Part shown: one piece after another, positions 48,022 through 57,316 of the stretch
How the letters are laid out: the number at the start of each line of letters is the position of its first letter
Position numbering within the stretch: position 1 is the first letter of the stretch
Assembly (NCBI RefSeq): GCF_017310545.1
Contig: NZ_CP066203.1
Coordinates: 1,922,001 to 1,986,000, forward strand
DNA from: Methylacidimicrobium sp. B4
GTDB taxonomy: Bacteria > Verrucomicrobiota > Verrucomicrobiia > Methylacidiphilales > Methylacidiphilaceae
Direction: 5' to 3'
Length of the DNA stretch: 64,000 bases
Notes under the pieces: model-generated
Databases searched by the model: none
Told to the model about the DNA's origin: nothing
Seen by the model: only the letters and a program-made list of their open reading frames with translations
Translations under genes and position numbers: made by a program

Positions 48022-51000
48022 ATGAAATCCCGCGCCGTGCTCGTCTTAGGCATGCACCGCTGTGGGACCAGCGCCCTGACCCGCTGTCTTGGCCTTCTGG
48101 GTGTCGAGCTCGGTTCGGAGCTCATCGAGCCGGCTGCGGACAATCCGACCGGCTTTTGGGAGGACGGGAGGTTTCTCTCGATCAATCAGCGGTTGACCCA
48201 GCTCTTGGGAGAGGAGGGTCGCTGGTGGGAGTATCTTTTGCCTCCGGAAGTTCCCCTCTCTTCCTCTGGGGTCCGCTCCTTGATCGCCGAGGCGGTCGAA
48301 GAGATCGAGCGGAGGTTTGCCCCCTTCCCCCTGTGGGCCCTCAAGGATCCAAGGACCCTGCGGGTGCTTCCGTTTTGGGAGGAGGTGCTCCACCAAGCGG
48401 GGGTTGGGGGGGAGGTGGTCCTCGCCGTCCGCCATCCGCTCGCCTGCGCGCACTCGCTTTTGCGGCGCGACGGCATCCCAGAGGACCGCTCCCTGCTGCT
48501 CTGGACGAGCCAATATCTTGCGCATTGGCCGCGGCTTGCGGCGAGACCCTTTCTGGCGGTCGATTACGACCGGGTCCTGGAAGAGCCGGAGCGGGAGCTG
48601 CGACGGCTCTGCGGCCGGCTGGGATTGCCCTGGTCCAAGGCGGCGCTGGCGGAGGCGCGCACATTCCTCCAGCCCGAGCTCCGGCATAGCCGTTTTGTCC
48701 TCCGGGATCTGAGGGAGCGGCCCGATGTTCCCCCTCTGGTCGTGGAGACCTTCGAGGCGCTCGAGGAGCTTTGCGTCCATCCGGAGGCCAAGACGGCTTC
48801 CGCCCGGATGGCAGCGCTGCATGCCGAGTTTGGGCGAATGGTTCCGCTCCTGCGCACTCTCGATGGGGAGATGAGCGTCGCGCGCCGGTCGAGGCAGGAG
48901 CTCTCAGCCGTGCGTGGGCTCGTAGAGGCGCGCGACCGGGAGCTCGCCCAATTGCACGAGGAGCGGACGGAAGCGGGGAGCTGGCGATGGCTCGACCGGC
49001 TGCGGGGGGAGCGATCCTTTCGCGGGTGCCCCAAGCCGCGATGGGCTCCTCCGCTCGCGCTTCGCCAACGAAATGGTGAGAGGAGGTCGGCGGCGCAGGA
49101 GGTTGCGCACGGAGACGCGGGCGGGCGAAGGGAAATAGCTTCCGGCGGCGCTCTCTTGGGGCTCTTGCCCTGGCATCCCCTCGCAGCGGAACGCCCCCTC
49201 TTCCGTTCCGGGCTCTCGAGCTGGACGGAGCACATCCCCTTTGCGTTCTGGCTGGTGGCGGCTCTTCGGCCGAAGGTCGTGGTCGAGGTCGGGACGACGA
49301 GTGGGGATTCCTATCTGGCGTTCTGCCAGGCGATCGAGGCCCTTTCCCTGCCCGCTCGGGCTCATGCGGTCGATGCCTCGAACGAAGAGGAGGGGAGGTG
49401 TGGAGGTGGCTGTGATGAGGAGCTCAAGCGATGTCACGACGAGCGCTACGGCCGCTTCTCGCGCCTGCTCTGGATCCAATCTGATGGGGCCGTCTCCTTC
49501 TTCTCGGAGGGGAGCATCGACCTCCTCCATCTTGCCGGTTGCCCCCGCTACGAGGTGATGCGGGAGGAATTTTCCCGCTGGCGACCCAAGGTGAGCCGGG
49601 GCGGGGTCGTCCTGCTTCCCGGCGTGACGGAATGGCGCAACGGCTGCGGCGTCTGGCGGCTTTGGAACGAGCTGCGGGAGGTTTACCCCTCCTTTCTCTT
49701 TCCTCATGCCGGCGGACTCGGGGTGCTGCGGATCGGCCCGGAGGCTCCGGAGGCCATTCGGAGGCTGGTCACTCTTTCCGGCAGCCGGGCCGCGCGGGTG
49801 CGCCGGTGCTTTGAGCAGTTGGGGAAGGAGGTCGCCTCCGGATCGGCCGGAGGGGCGGAGCCGCGGGAGCGCGGCCGGGGCTCTTTGGAGCCAAAAAGCC
49901 CGCGGGACGAGACCCTCGCAGAGCCCGCATTGATTCTTGAGGCGATTCGAAGAGATCCAGCATGGCGGCTTCTCAGGGGGATGCGCATGCTCTCCCGGCG
50001 CTCGGGAGAGCTCTTGACCCGGGCGCATGCGCTCGCCCACGACTTGGCCGACGAAGGGCTGCCGAGCTCCAGCCGGTGGCAAGCGCTGGCGGCGCTCGAG
50101 CCGGCGGTGAAAAGCCTTGCGAGCTCTCGGAGCTTTCGGATCTTCGCCGACTTGGCAACGACCTCCCGCCGCTTCGTTCGCGGGGATCGGGAAGGGGTCG
50201 CGGCCCAGCTGCGGGACGCCTTGCGGATGAGCTTCCCGGTGCTCCTGCCCGCAGCGGGAGCCGGGGAAGTGCTTCCGTGGCGGGACAGCCTCGGCTTCCC
50301 CTTGGGGGTCGGCGGAGAAAAGGGGGCGGTGCTCGAGCGGTATCGGGCCGCCTTGGACGGGTTTCTACAGCGGGGCGATCGGCTAGCGCTGCCTTTGGCC
50401 GCGGAGCCGGAGATCTCGATCGTGCTGGTGCTCTTCAATCAAGCGGAGCTGACCTATGCCTGCCTGCGTTCCCTGGCGATCCATCTGGCCCTTCCGGTTG
50501 AGGTGATCCTGGTCGATAACGCCTCCACCGACCGGACGGGGGAGCTTCTCCAGCGGGTCAAGGGGGTCCGGCTGCTCCGCAACGGGGAAAACCTCCACTT
50601 TCTGCGGGCGGCCAATCAGGGAGCGGCTGCCGCCCGCGGGCGCCTGCTGCTCTTCTTGAACAACGATGCGCAAATTCTTCCGGAGACCGTCGAAGCCGCT
50701 CGGGAGGCGCTCGAAAGCGATCCCGCCGTCGGTGCGGTGGGAGGCCGGATCGTCAACCTCGAGGGGCGGCTTCAGGAAGCAGGATCGTTTGTCTGGGGCG
50801 ATGGGACGCCGCAAGGCTACGGGCGGGGGGATAGCCCGCTGCGGAGGAACTACCTCTTCCGGCGGGAGACCGATTACTGCTCCGGGGCCTTTCTCCTGAC
50901 CTATGCTGCGCTCTTCCGCGAGATGGGTGGATTGGACGAAGTCTTTGCCCCCGCCTATTTCGAAGAGGCGGACTACTGCCTCCGCCTTTGGGAGAGGGGC

Positions 51001-52332
51001 AGGCGAGTGCTCTATGAGCCAGAGGCGGTCGTCCTCCACTGGGAGTTTGGAAGCTCGGATGCCAAGAGCGCCTCGGGGCTGATGGAACGGAATCGCCAGC
51101 TTTTCGTGGAGCGTCATCGTTCCTTCCTGGAGGGGCGGCCACCCCCTCGGCCGGGTCCGCTTCTGGCGCCGATCGCTCCGCGCGCCCGGGTCCGGCTTCT
51201 CTATGTCGACGACCGGGTGCCCCGACCGGAGCTCGGGGCGGGCTATCCGCGGGCCAACGCCATCGTGCGGGAGCTGGTCGGCTGGGGCGCGCAGGTCACC
51301 CTCTTCCCGATGAGCGGAGCCTGGGAGGATTGGGAGGAGATCTACTGGAATCTGCCTCGGGAGGTCGAGGTGCTTCGGGGGATGGACGCCTCTGTCCTCC
51401 AATCCCACCTGGAAGCTCGGGCCGGCGCGTACGACCTGGCCTGGATTTCCCGACCCTACAATATGGCCCGGCTTTCCGCGATCGACGGAAGGAAGAGGCT
51501 TCTGGCCGGGTCGCGGCTGGTGTACGATGCCGAGGCCGTCTTCGCGCTTCGGGAGATTCGGCAAGCCGAGATCGTGCAGGGAAGAGCTGTGCCGGGAGCG
51601 GAGGAGCGGCGGCGGATCGGCCAGGAAATTGCCTGGGCTCGGAGCGCCGACCGGGTCGTGGCGGTGTCGGAGGAGGAGGCCCAGGAGTTCCGGCGGCGGG
51701 GCATCGACCAAGTTCGGGTAATTGGCCATGCGCTCCCGCCCGCGCCGACGAGAGCCTCCTTCGCGGAGCGGAAGGATTTCCTCTTGGTGGGAGCGGTTCG
51801 CGACTGGCAGGGCCCCAACGGCGATGCCCTCCTCTGGTTTGCCCAGAAGGTGTTCCCGAAGGTTCGGGAAGGATTGGCGGCGGCTCCCCCCAGGCTCGTC
51901 GTGGTCGGCGACGGGAGCGATTCCCCGGAGCTGCTGCGTCGTCTCGGTCCGGGGACGGTGGGGATCGGGACCGTGGCCGACTTGACTCCCTACTACGAGC
52001 GGGCTCGCGTCTTCGTGGCGCCGACCCGGTTTGCCGCGGGCATCCCGATGAAGGCGCACGAGGCGGCCGCACGGGGGGTACCGATGGTCGCGAGCTCGCT
52101 CATCGCTCATCAGCTCGGCTGGAGGACGGGGGAGGAGCTCCTGAGCGCCCCGGTGGAGGACGAGGAGGCCTTTGCCGCAGCGTGCCGGAACCTCTACACC
52201 GATCCCCTGCTCTGGGAGCGGGTGCGGGCCGGGGCGCTTGCTTCCGTAACTCGGGATTGCGATCCCAAGCGGTTCAGGGAAGCCATTCAGGCGCTGCTCG
52301 ACGAGCTGGCCGCACCGAAGCTGCCGCGCTAA
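48022..52332 (+). CDS. four-domain sulfotransferase / methyltransferase / GT2 / GT4 fusion
   Basis: A 1436-residue protein starting at ATG 48022. Residues 1-~290 are a sulfotransferase almost copied from the preceding gene ('VLVLGMHRCGTSALTRCLGL', 'WALKDPRTLRVLPFWEEVLH'). After a coiled coil, residues ~376-590 are a methyltransferase domain with an intact SAM loop ('VVVEVGTTSGDSYLAFCQAI'). Residues ~797-1010 are GT2 ('ISIVLVLFNQAELTYACLRS', 'LLLFLNNDAQILPETVEAAR', 'DYCLRLWERGRRVLYEPEAV'). Residues ~1057-1436 are GT4-like ('VRLLYVDDRVPRPELGAGYP', 'PTRFAAGIPMKAHEAAARGV'). The last three domains match the protein at 36224-39454, so this is that protein plus a sulfotransferase fused in front. It could add, methylate and sulfate sugars on one chain. 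Confidence 0.87.
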   Translation: MKSRAVLVLGMHRCGTSALTRCLGLLGVELGSELIEPAADNPTGFWEDGRFLSINQRLTQLLGEEGRWWEYLLPPEVPLSSSGVRSLIAEAVEEIERRFAPFPLWALKDPRTLRVLPFWEEVLHQAGVGGEVVLAVRHPLACAHSLLRRDGIPEDRSLLLWTSQYLAHWPRLAARPFLAVDYDRVLEEPERELRRLCGRLGLPWSKAALAEARTFLQPELRHSRFVLRDLRERPDVPPLVVETFEALEELCVHPEAKTASARMAALHAEFGRMVPLLRTLDGEMSVARRSRQELSAVRGLVEARDRELAQLHEERTEAGSWRWLDRLRGERSFRGCPKPRWAPPLALRQRNGERRSAAQEVAHGDAGGRREIASGGALLGLLPWHPLAAERPLFRSGLSSWTEHIPFAFWLVAALRPKVVVEVGTTSGDSYLAFCQAIEALSLPARAHAVDASNEEEGRCGGGCDEELKRCHDERYGRFSRLLWIQSDGAVSFFSEGSIDLLHLAGCPRYEVMREEFSRWRPKVSRGGVVLLPGVTEWRNGCGVWRLWNELREVYPSFLFPHAGGLGVLRIGPEAPEAIRRLVTLSGSRAARVRRCFEQLGKEVASGSAGGAEPRERGRGSLEPKSPRDETLAEPALILEAIRRDPAWRLLRGMRMLSRRSGELLTRAHALAHDLADEGLPSSSRWQALAALEPAVKSLASSRSFRIFADLATTSRRFVRGDREGVAAQLRDALRMSFPVLLPAAGAGEVLPWRDSLGFPLGVGGEKGAVLERYRAALDGFLQRGDRLALPLAAEPEISIVLVLFNQAELTYACLRSLAIHLALPVEVILVDNASTDRTGELLQRVKGVRLLRNGENLHFLRAANQGAAAARGRLLLFLNNDAQILPETVEAAREALESDPAVGAVGGRIVNLEGRLQEAGSFVWGDGTPQGYGRGDSPLRRNYLFRRETDYCSGAFLLTYAALFREMGGLDEVFAPAYFEEADYCLRLWERGRRVLYEPEAVVLHWEFGSSDAKSASGLMERNRQLFVERHRSFLEGRPPPRPGPLLAPIAPRARVRLLYVDDRVPRPELGAGYPRANAIVRELVGWGAQVTLFPMSGAWEDWEEIYWNLPREVEVLRGMDASVLQSHLEARAGAYDLAWISRPYNMARLSAIDGRKRLLAGSRLVYDAEAVFALREIRQAEIVQGRAVPGAEERRRIGQEIAWARSADRVVAVSEEEAQEFRRRGIDQVRVIGHALPPAPTRASFAERKDFLLVGAVRDWQGPNGDALLWFAQKVFPKVREGLAAAPPRLVVVGDGSDSPELLRRLGPGTVGIGTVADLTPYYERARVFVAPTRFAAGIPMKAHEAAARGVPMVASSLIAHQLGWRTGEELLSAPVEDEEAFAAACRNLYTDPLLWERVRAGALASVTRDCDPKRFREAIQALLDELAAPKLPR

Positions 52333-52380
52333 GGAATCGGCTAGCCTGGGCAGAGCGTCTTCGGGCGGACTTCCCGCGCC

Positions 52381-54441
52381 TTATCGGACAACCTTCTCCG
52401 CTTCTTGCGGCCTGCCCTTCGCTCCGGCTCCCCCTTCCTGCTCCAGCCAGAAGAGCACCTCCTGGACCACGGCCTGCGGCTCGATTCCGGTCAAGCAGGC
52501 CTTGGCGTGCGGACAGTGGGTTGCATAACAGGGGGAACAGGAGATCGGAATGTGGAGCAGGCTCACCCGGTTGCCGACCGGATGGGCCATCCTCCAGTCG
52601 ACGACTCCTGAAAAAACGATCACGGTGGGAATCCCGAGTGCTGCGGCGATGTGGCCCAATCCCGAATCGTTTCCGACGAAGACCTGAGCAGAGGCGAGGA
52701 GGCTCGGGATCTCTTCCAAGGAAACCTGCCCGACCAGGTTCCGACAGCGCGAAGGGGAAAGGTTGCGGAGGAGGGCTTCGGATGCCTCGCGTTCCGCGCG
52801 GCCACCAACGAGCAGGAGGGGGCAATCGTGTTCGGTCGTCAAGAGGGTGCAGAGGCGGGAGAAATGCTCGAGTGGCCATGCCCGGAGCGGGTCTCCGCAG
52901 CCGGGAGCAACGGCGATGAGCCGGGGCATGCCCCCGACTGCGGCCGTCCCTCGCAGAAAATCCGGCAGGCAAGAGCAGGGGTCCTGGAGGGCCGCGCGAA
53001 TGGCTTCGATGAGGAGCAGTGCGGAGGAGCGACGATGGGTTGGTGCGTGTTCGTTCCCGGACATCTCTCCGTTCGGGAGTGCGATATCGAGGACGACGTC
53101 GGCCCCGGCGGCGGCAAAGCCCGCGCGAAGCTTGGCCGGGACATGGGAGAGCAGGAAGCGGGTATCGGGGTCGGTCCGCAGGTCAACGGCCAGGTCGAAC
53201 TCACCCAGCGAGCGGGTGAGCGTTGCAAGCTGCTCTCCCGCCGAGAGGTTGGGCCCCCGCCACTCTCCGGAGCGCTCGGGGAAGAAGGCGAACGGGATGA
53301 TCTGCTGGAAGAAGCCGAGCCTCTGTGCCAGGGGAACGTTCCACGGGCCGCAGAGCAGGGTAATTTCCGCATTTGGCCAGGAGCGGCGGAGCATCTCGCT
53401 GGCTGCTATCCGGTTGAGGAAGTCCCCGATGTGATCGAGCTGGAGGACCACGATCCGCCGGATCTCCTCCACGCGCCCGCGAAGTCCTTGGATTCCCGAG
53501 AGGCGGAGGACCTCGAGGGGGCCGCAGCTTGGCTCGGGCGGCGCGGGTCTCGCCTCCGTTCCGTTGGTAAAGGTCTGGATCGATCCCTCCGCCGTCTCTT
53601 CCCGGCGTGCGAAGGTCGTGCGCAGCGCCCGCTCGATTCGGCGCAGCGGCTCGCGCTCCCGTTTCCGATGCAGCCGGTCGACTTCCCGTTGGAGTTGCTC
53701 GTTATACCGCTGAAGCTGCTTGACCTGATCTCGGAGCGTGCGGAGCTCCTCTACCTGCGAATATGCCGTGAACTCGTCGAAGACGTTGGGCGGAAGAGCG
53801 AGCCGTTCCCGGAGGGCGCTTCGCTCCTTCGCCACGTAGAACCGGTTGAGGCCGTCGAAGTAGGCAAAGAGATAATCCTTGGCCAGCAGGAGAGGCTCCC
53901 ACTCCTCGTGGGAAGGTTCCTGGCTGTTCGGCTTCGTGGCTTCCACAAGGATGATCCAGGGACGAACGACCTGGAAGGCAAACCCCCGCAATGCGTCGGC
54001 TTCCGCTCCCTCGCAGTCGATCTTGAGGAAGTGGATCGTGTCGATCCGGTGCTCCTCGACGATCTCGTCGAGCGTCCGGACGACAACGCTTACGGGCTGA
54101 AAAACGGCGCCGAGTCGCTTCCGGTGCTCAAGAGCATACTCCTCGCGAACCGTGCTCAAGCCGGATCCGGAGATCTGCCAGAACGGGAGCTTCCCGCGCC
54201 GGGCTCCGGCCGCCACCGGGAGATTGATGTCGCGCGGCCTTGCGGTCGCCAGCTTTTGCCAAAAGTGAGGGTCGGGCTCGAGGTTGATCCCCCTCCACCC
54301 ATTGTCGTAGAAATGCTTGGTGACCGAGTCGGTTACCGGGTCTCCGGCCCCGACGTCAACGTAGAAGCCGAGCGGAAGGTCGGCAAGCGCCCTTCGGAGG
54401 ACGACGTCCTCGAAGTTCTCCGCGTAGGAAATCCAGGCCAT
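52381..54441 (-). CDS. FkbM methyltransferase / GT9 glycosyltransferase fusion
   Basis: A 686-residue protein starting at ATG 54441 behind gggaggagagg. Residues 1-210 are an FkbM methyltransferase with intact motifs: 'FYVDVGAGDPVTDSVTKHFY', 'GWRGINLEPDPHFWQKLA' and 'IHFLKIDCEGAEADALRGFA'. A short coiled coil ('QVEELRTLRDQVKQLQRYNE') leads to a GT9 domain from ~329: 'RIVVLQLDHIGDFLNRIAAS', 'LIAVAPGCGDPLRAWPLEHF' and 'VFVGNDSGLGHIAAALGIPT'. It is the counterpart of the protein at 34134-36125, whose methyltransferase half is damaged. It is convergent with the four-domain fusion gene, 48 bases away. Likely adds and O-methylates a sugar. Confidence 0.88.
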   Translation of the reverse strand: MAWISYAENFEDVVLRRALADLPLGFYVDVGAGDPVTDSVTKHFYDNGWRGINLEPDPHFWQKLATARPRDINLPVAAGARRGKLPFWQISGSGLSTVREEYALEHRKRLGAVFQPVSVVVRTLDEIVEEHRIDTIHFLKIDCEGAEADALRGFAFQVVRPWIILVEATKPNSQEPSHEEWEPLLLAKDYLFAYFDGLNRFYVAKERSALRERLALPPNVFDEFTAYSQVEELRTLRDQVKQLQRYNEQLQREVDRLHRKREREPLRRIERALRTTFARREETAEGSIQTFTNGTEARPAPPEPSCGPLEVLRLSGIQGLRGRVEEIRRIVVLQLDHIGDFLNRIAASEMLRRSWPNAEITLLCGPWNVPLAQRLGFFQQIIPFAFFPERSGEWRGPNLSAGEQLATLTRSLGEFDLAVDLRTDPDTRFLLSHVPAKLRAGFAAAGADVVLDIALPNGEMSGNEHAPTHRRSSALLLIEAIRAALQDPCSCLPDFLRGTAAVGGMPRLIAVAPGCGDPLRAWPLEHFSRLCTLLTTEHDCPLLLVGGRAEREASEALLRNLSPSRCRNLVGQVSLEEIPSLLASAQVFVGNDSGLGHIAAALGIPTVIVFSGVVDWRMAHPVGNRVSLLHIPISCSPCYATHCPHAKACLTGIEPQAVVQEVLFWLEQEGGAGAKGRPQEAEKVVR

Positions 54442-54670
54442 CCTCTCCTCCCGACTAATGGGCCCGGATCAGCATGGCGGAAGGGAGTGCACGGCCTGGT
54501 TGTGCATCGTCTGCACGCAGTGTCCGAAACAACGCATCTTCGGTCGCAGTTCGCTCCACACCGCGGGGGAAGCAGCCGGGAACCTGGGAAGTTCGTACGC
54601 TTTCCCGTGGAAAAAACAAGCTCATTTCCCCCGCAACACCGCAACCGCCGTCTCACCATCGGGTGGCGCG

Positions 54671-55489
54671 CTACGGCAACTGCGTCACGCTCTTCGAACG
54701 AGCGACCGGTTGCGCTCTTCGGACGGGAAGGGAGGCGGCCTGGGGGGAGGAGCGGAGCTGGGCGCCGACGCGGGTGATGTTCTGAAGGACCGTGGGGTTG
54801 TTCGGCTGGAGGAGGAAGGCCTTGCTGTACGCCTGCAGCGCCTCCCGGCGGCGGCCGAGCTTCTCGCAAGCGACTCCCAGGTTGTTCCACGCCTCGACAT
54901 TGCCGGGCTCCAGTGCGAGCGCCTTCCGGTAGGCCGTGACCGCTTCCGGGAAACGGTTGAGCTCGGCGGAAACGACGCCGAGGTTGAACCAGGCGATGCC
55001 GCTTGGTGCCAAGCGGCAGATCTTTTCAAATGCCGGGAGCGCCTGGGCGGGGTGGTTGAGATGCTCTTCTTCGGTCCCGAGAGCGAACCAGGCGGCCGGA
55101 TCGGTCGGGCTCAGCTTCACGGAGCGCCGGTAGGCCGCGAGGGCACGCTTGCGATATCCGGCGGCGGCGTAGGCACGGCCGAGCCGCAGCCAGGCATCGC
55201 CTCTGCGGCTCTCGATCGAGGCCGCCTTGCGGAGAGGCGGGATGGCCTCCGTGGGCCTGCCGGCGAGAAGGAGGGCTTCGCCCAGCCGACGCCAGCCTTG
55301 CGCCGAGCGTGGGGTCGCTCGCGCCTCCTCACGGAGCAGCGCGAGCTTCTGCTCGAGGGCACGGTTTGCGCTGGAGGGGGCCGGGGAGGGGGAGCCCGAA
55401 CTCCGCTCGAGGGGGAGCAGGGGAGCGAAGAGGGCCAGAAGCAGCGGCAGGCTCCGCCGGTAGGCGGGGGCCAAGAGGCGGCGGTCCAT
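54671..55489 (-). CDS. TPR-repeat protein, probably exported
   Basis: A 272-residue protein starting at ATG 55489. The N-terminus ('RRSLPLLLALFAPLLPLERS') looks like a signal peptide or membrane anchor. From about residue 45 onward there are five to six tetratricopeptide repeats, such as 'AQGWRRLGEALLLAGRPTEA', 'GDAWLRLGRAYAAAGYRKRA' and 'VEAWNNLGVACEKLGRRREA'. The C-terminal ~35 residues are low complexity. TPR proteins assemble partners; beside the TpsB gene it might help secretion or glycan assembly, but this is only positional. It is divergent from tpsB, with 171 bases between. Confidence 0.85.
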   Translation of the reverse strand: MDRRLLAPAYRRSLPLLLALFAPLLPLERSSGSPSPAPSSANRALEQKLALLREEARATPRSAQGWRRLGEALLLAGRPTEAIPPLRKAASIESRRGDAWLRLGRAYAAAGYRKRALAAYRRSVKLSPTDPAAWFALGTEEEHLNHPAQALPAFEKICRLAPSGIAWFNLGVVSAELNRFPEAVTAYRKALALEPGNVEAWNNLGVACEKLGRRREALQAYSKAFLLQPNNPTVLQNITRVGAQLRSSPQAASLPVRRAQPVARSKSVTQLP

Positions 55490-55660
55490 GTTCTCCAGAG
55501 TATGCGAGCAGCGGGTGCCCCTGCCAGAAAGAAAGGAGTCGCGGGCCCGGGAAGCGGGGGGGCATCCCGAGTGGCTCGATTCCCAAAAGGGGAAGCGATC
55601 CAAGGGGTTTTTGGCTTGCCAGGAAGCACGGGAAGCGATGATCTTTAAGCACTTTTTCTT

Positions 55661-57298
55661 ATGATCTTGCTGCTGCCGCTCCTCCTCGCGCTCCTGGAGG
55701 AGCCGACGGCCTTCTATTCCGCCCCGGAGAAGCAGGAGGTCGTCCCCTATGATCAGGCCTCCCTGGCGGCAAAGCCGGTCGTGGTGGAAAGTGGGGGGAT
55801 CCGCTACGTCGTGACCGGGAATACGCTCCTCTCCGAGGGAAAGATCGCCGACACGCTTCGGGGTGCCAAGGGTCCGGAGGATGCGGTGAGCCGGCTCAAA
55901 GCGGTCTACCAAAGGGCGGGATACTTCTTGGTGACGATCCGGGCGGTCGGTAGGGAGAAGCGGGTCGAGCTCGAGGTGATCGAAGGAAAGATCACGGAGG
56001 CCCGGGTCGTTCCCTCCCTGCGCTGGTTCTATGGAGGGCTGACCAACCGCCCCTCGGTGAAGACCAGCGATGTGATCCGGCGCACGGCCAATGCGGAAGC
56101 CTATGCCGCCCGGCAGCAGGAGCGGCCGAAGGTGAACTTCGAGCCCGGTACCGATTTTGCGAGCTCGGTGATGGAGGTGGAGACCCGGCCGATCGAAAGC
56201 TTTGCTCCGAACCCGCTCAACCAGGCGAACCCGTGGAATGCTTCGGTGGGCTTCGGAAATTACGGGAACCGTTTCTCCGCCCGCTACATGAGCGATGCGG
56301 CGGTCGCCTATCGTCCGGGATATGGCTTGGAGCTCACCGGCGGATTCACCAACGGCTGGGACGGCCTCAATCCGTACACCGAGGGCGGGATGTTCCAGAT
56401 GGAGAACGGCGGGCTTTCCTGGGCGACCCCGTGGGGAGTCTACGGTGTCACCTTCGCGAACATGCAGTCGGCCTTTGGGGAGGTAACAGCGCCGCTCTAC
56501 CCCGAGGTCGCGATGCAGAGCTGGCAGATCTACGGGCAGCAGACGGTCTACGCGAGCGAAAGCTTCCGCTGGACGATGAACGAGCGACTCACCTCGATGA
56601 ACTTCATTGAGGATGTCTTCCAGGGTGCGATCCGGCTCCTCTCCCAGGATTACGGGACGGCCCAGCTCGGCACCACGCTGAGCCAGAGCTTCCGGACCCT
56701 GGGGCTTCCCGCGCAGGTCACCGGAACCGTCTACGGCGTTCGGGGAACGCAGCTCGGGGCCTTCTCCGGCGTGCAAGGCGCGCCGCTGGAGGGACCAGGC
56801 GTGCCGACGGCCAACTTCACCTACTACCGGGGCAACTTCAGCTATGCGCAGACGCTGCCCGAGGGGATGCAGCTGGTGCTGACGGGCTATGGGCAGATCT
56901 CGGAAAATTCGCTGCCGATCATGGAGTATTTTGTCCTGGGCGGGATGGGGAACCTGGCCGCGTGGTATCCGGGTGTCCTCTACGGAGATACGGGCTACAT
57001 CACCCGCGCCGCCCTTTCCGCCCCCCCCGTCGAGGCGTGGGGATTCCGGATCGCGGGGCAATTCTTCGCAGAGACCGGCGGGTCCCGCTTCACCTATACG
57101 CCCGGTCCCGGCCCGGCTTGGCACTACCTGACCGACGTCGGGCTCGGGCTCGACATGGTCCACCGCTATGGAACGACGATCAGCGCCATGGCGGCCCTGC
57201 CGCTGGACGCTTCGATGATCGGACCCACGGACAACCCGCACGGCTACTTTGCGGGCGGACGGGTAGCGGTGCTTTTTGTCTTGCGGCAGAACTTTTAG
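55661..57298 (+). CDS. TpsB-type outer-membrane transporter (ShlB/FhaC family)
   Basis: A 545-residue Omp85-superfamily pore for two-partner secretion. A short hydrophobic N-terminus ('MILLLPLLLALLEEPTAFYS') acts as signal peptide. Residues ~45-115 form a POTRA domain ('GIRYVVTGNTLLSEGKIADT', 'LKAVYQRAGYFLVTIRAV', 'ELEVIEGKI'), followed by a second, shorter POTRA-like part. From ~180 to the end it is a beta-barrel, closing with 'VAVLFVLRQNF'; the terminal Phe is typical of barrel proteins. It probably exports the two TpsA proteins 22-28 kb upstream. It leads an operon with a PPIase and a lipoprotein. A nine-codon frame (ATG 55638) overlaps its start as ATGA. Confidence 0.86.
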   Translation: MILLLPLLLALLEEPTAFYSAPEKQEVVPYDQASLAAKPVVVESGGIRYVVTGNTLLSEGKIADTLRGAKGPEDAVSRLKAVYQRAGYFLVTIRAVGREKRVELEVIEGKITEARVVPSLRWFYGGLTNRPSVKTSDVIRRTANAEAYAARQQERPKVNFEPGTDFASSVMEVETRPIESFAPNPLNQANPWNASVGFGNYGNRFSARYMSDAAVAYRPGYGLELTGGFTNGWDGLNPYTEGGMFQMENGGLSWATPWGVYGVTFANMQSAFGEVTAPLYPEVAMQSWQIYGQQTVYASESFRWTMNERLTSMNFIEDVFQGAIRLLSQDYGTAQLGTTLSQSFRTLGLPAQVTGTVYGVRGTQLGAFSGVQGAPLEGPGVPTANFTYYRGNFSYAQTLPEGMQLVLTGYGQISENSLPIMEYFVLGGMGNLAAWYPGVLYGDTGYITRAALSAPPVEAWGFRIAGQFFAETGGSRFTYTPGPGPAWHYLTDVGLGLDMVHRYGTTISAMAALPLDASMIGPTDNPHGYFAGGRVAVLFVLRQNF

Positions 57299-57316
57299 CT
57301 GATTCAATGGAGGGGC

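Noticed and set aside
34134-54441. An HMW1C-like (GT41) glycosyltransferase serving the TpsA proteins
   Set aside because: None of the glycosyltransferase domains shows the GT41 layout; all visible ones are GT2, GT4, GT8-like or GT9.
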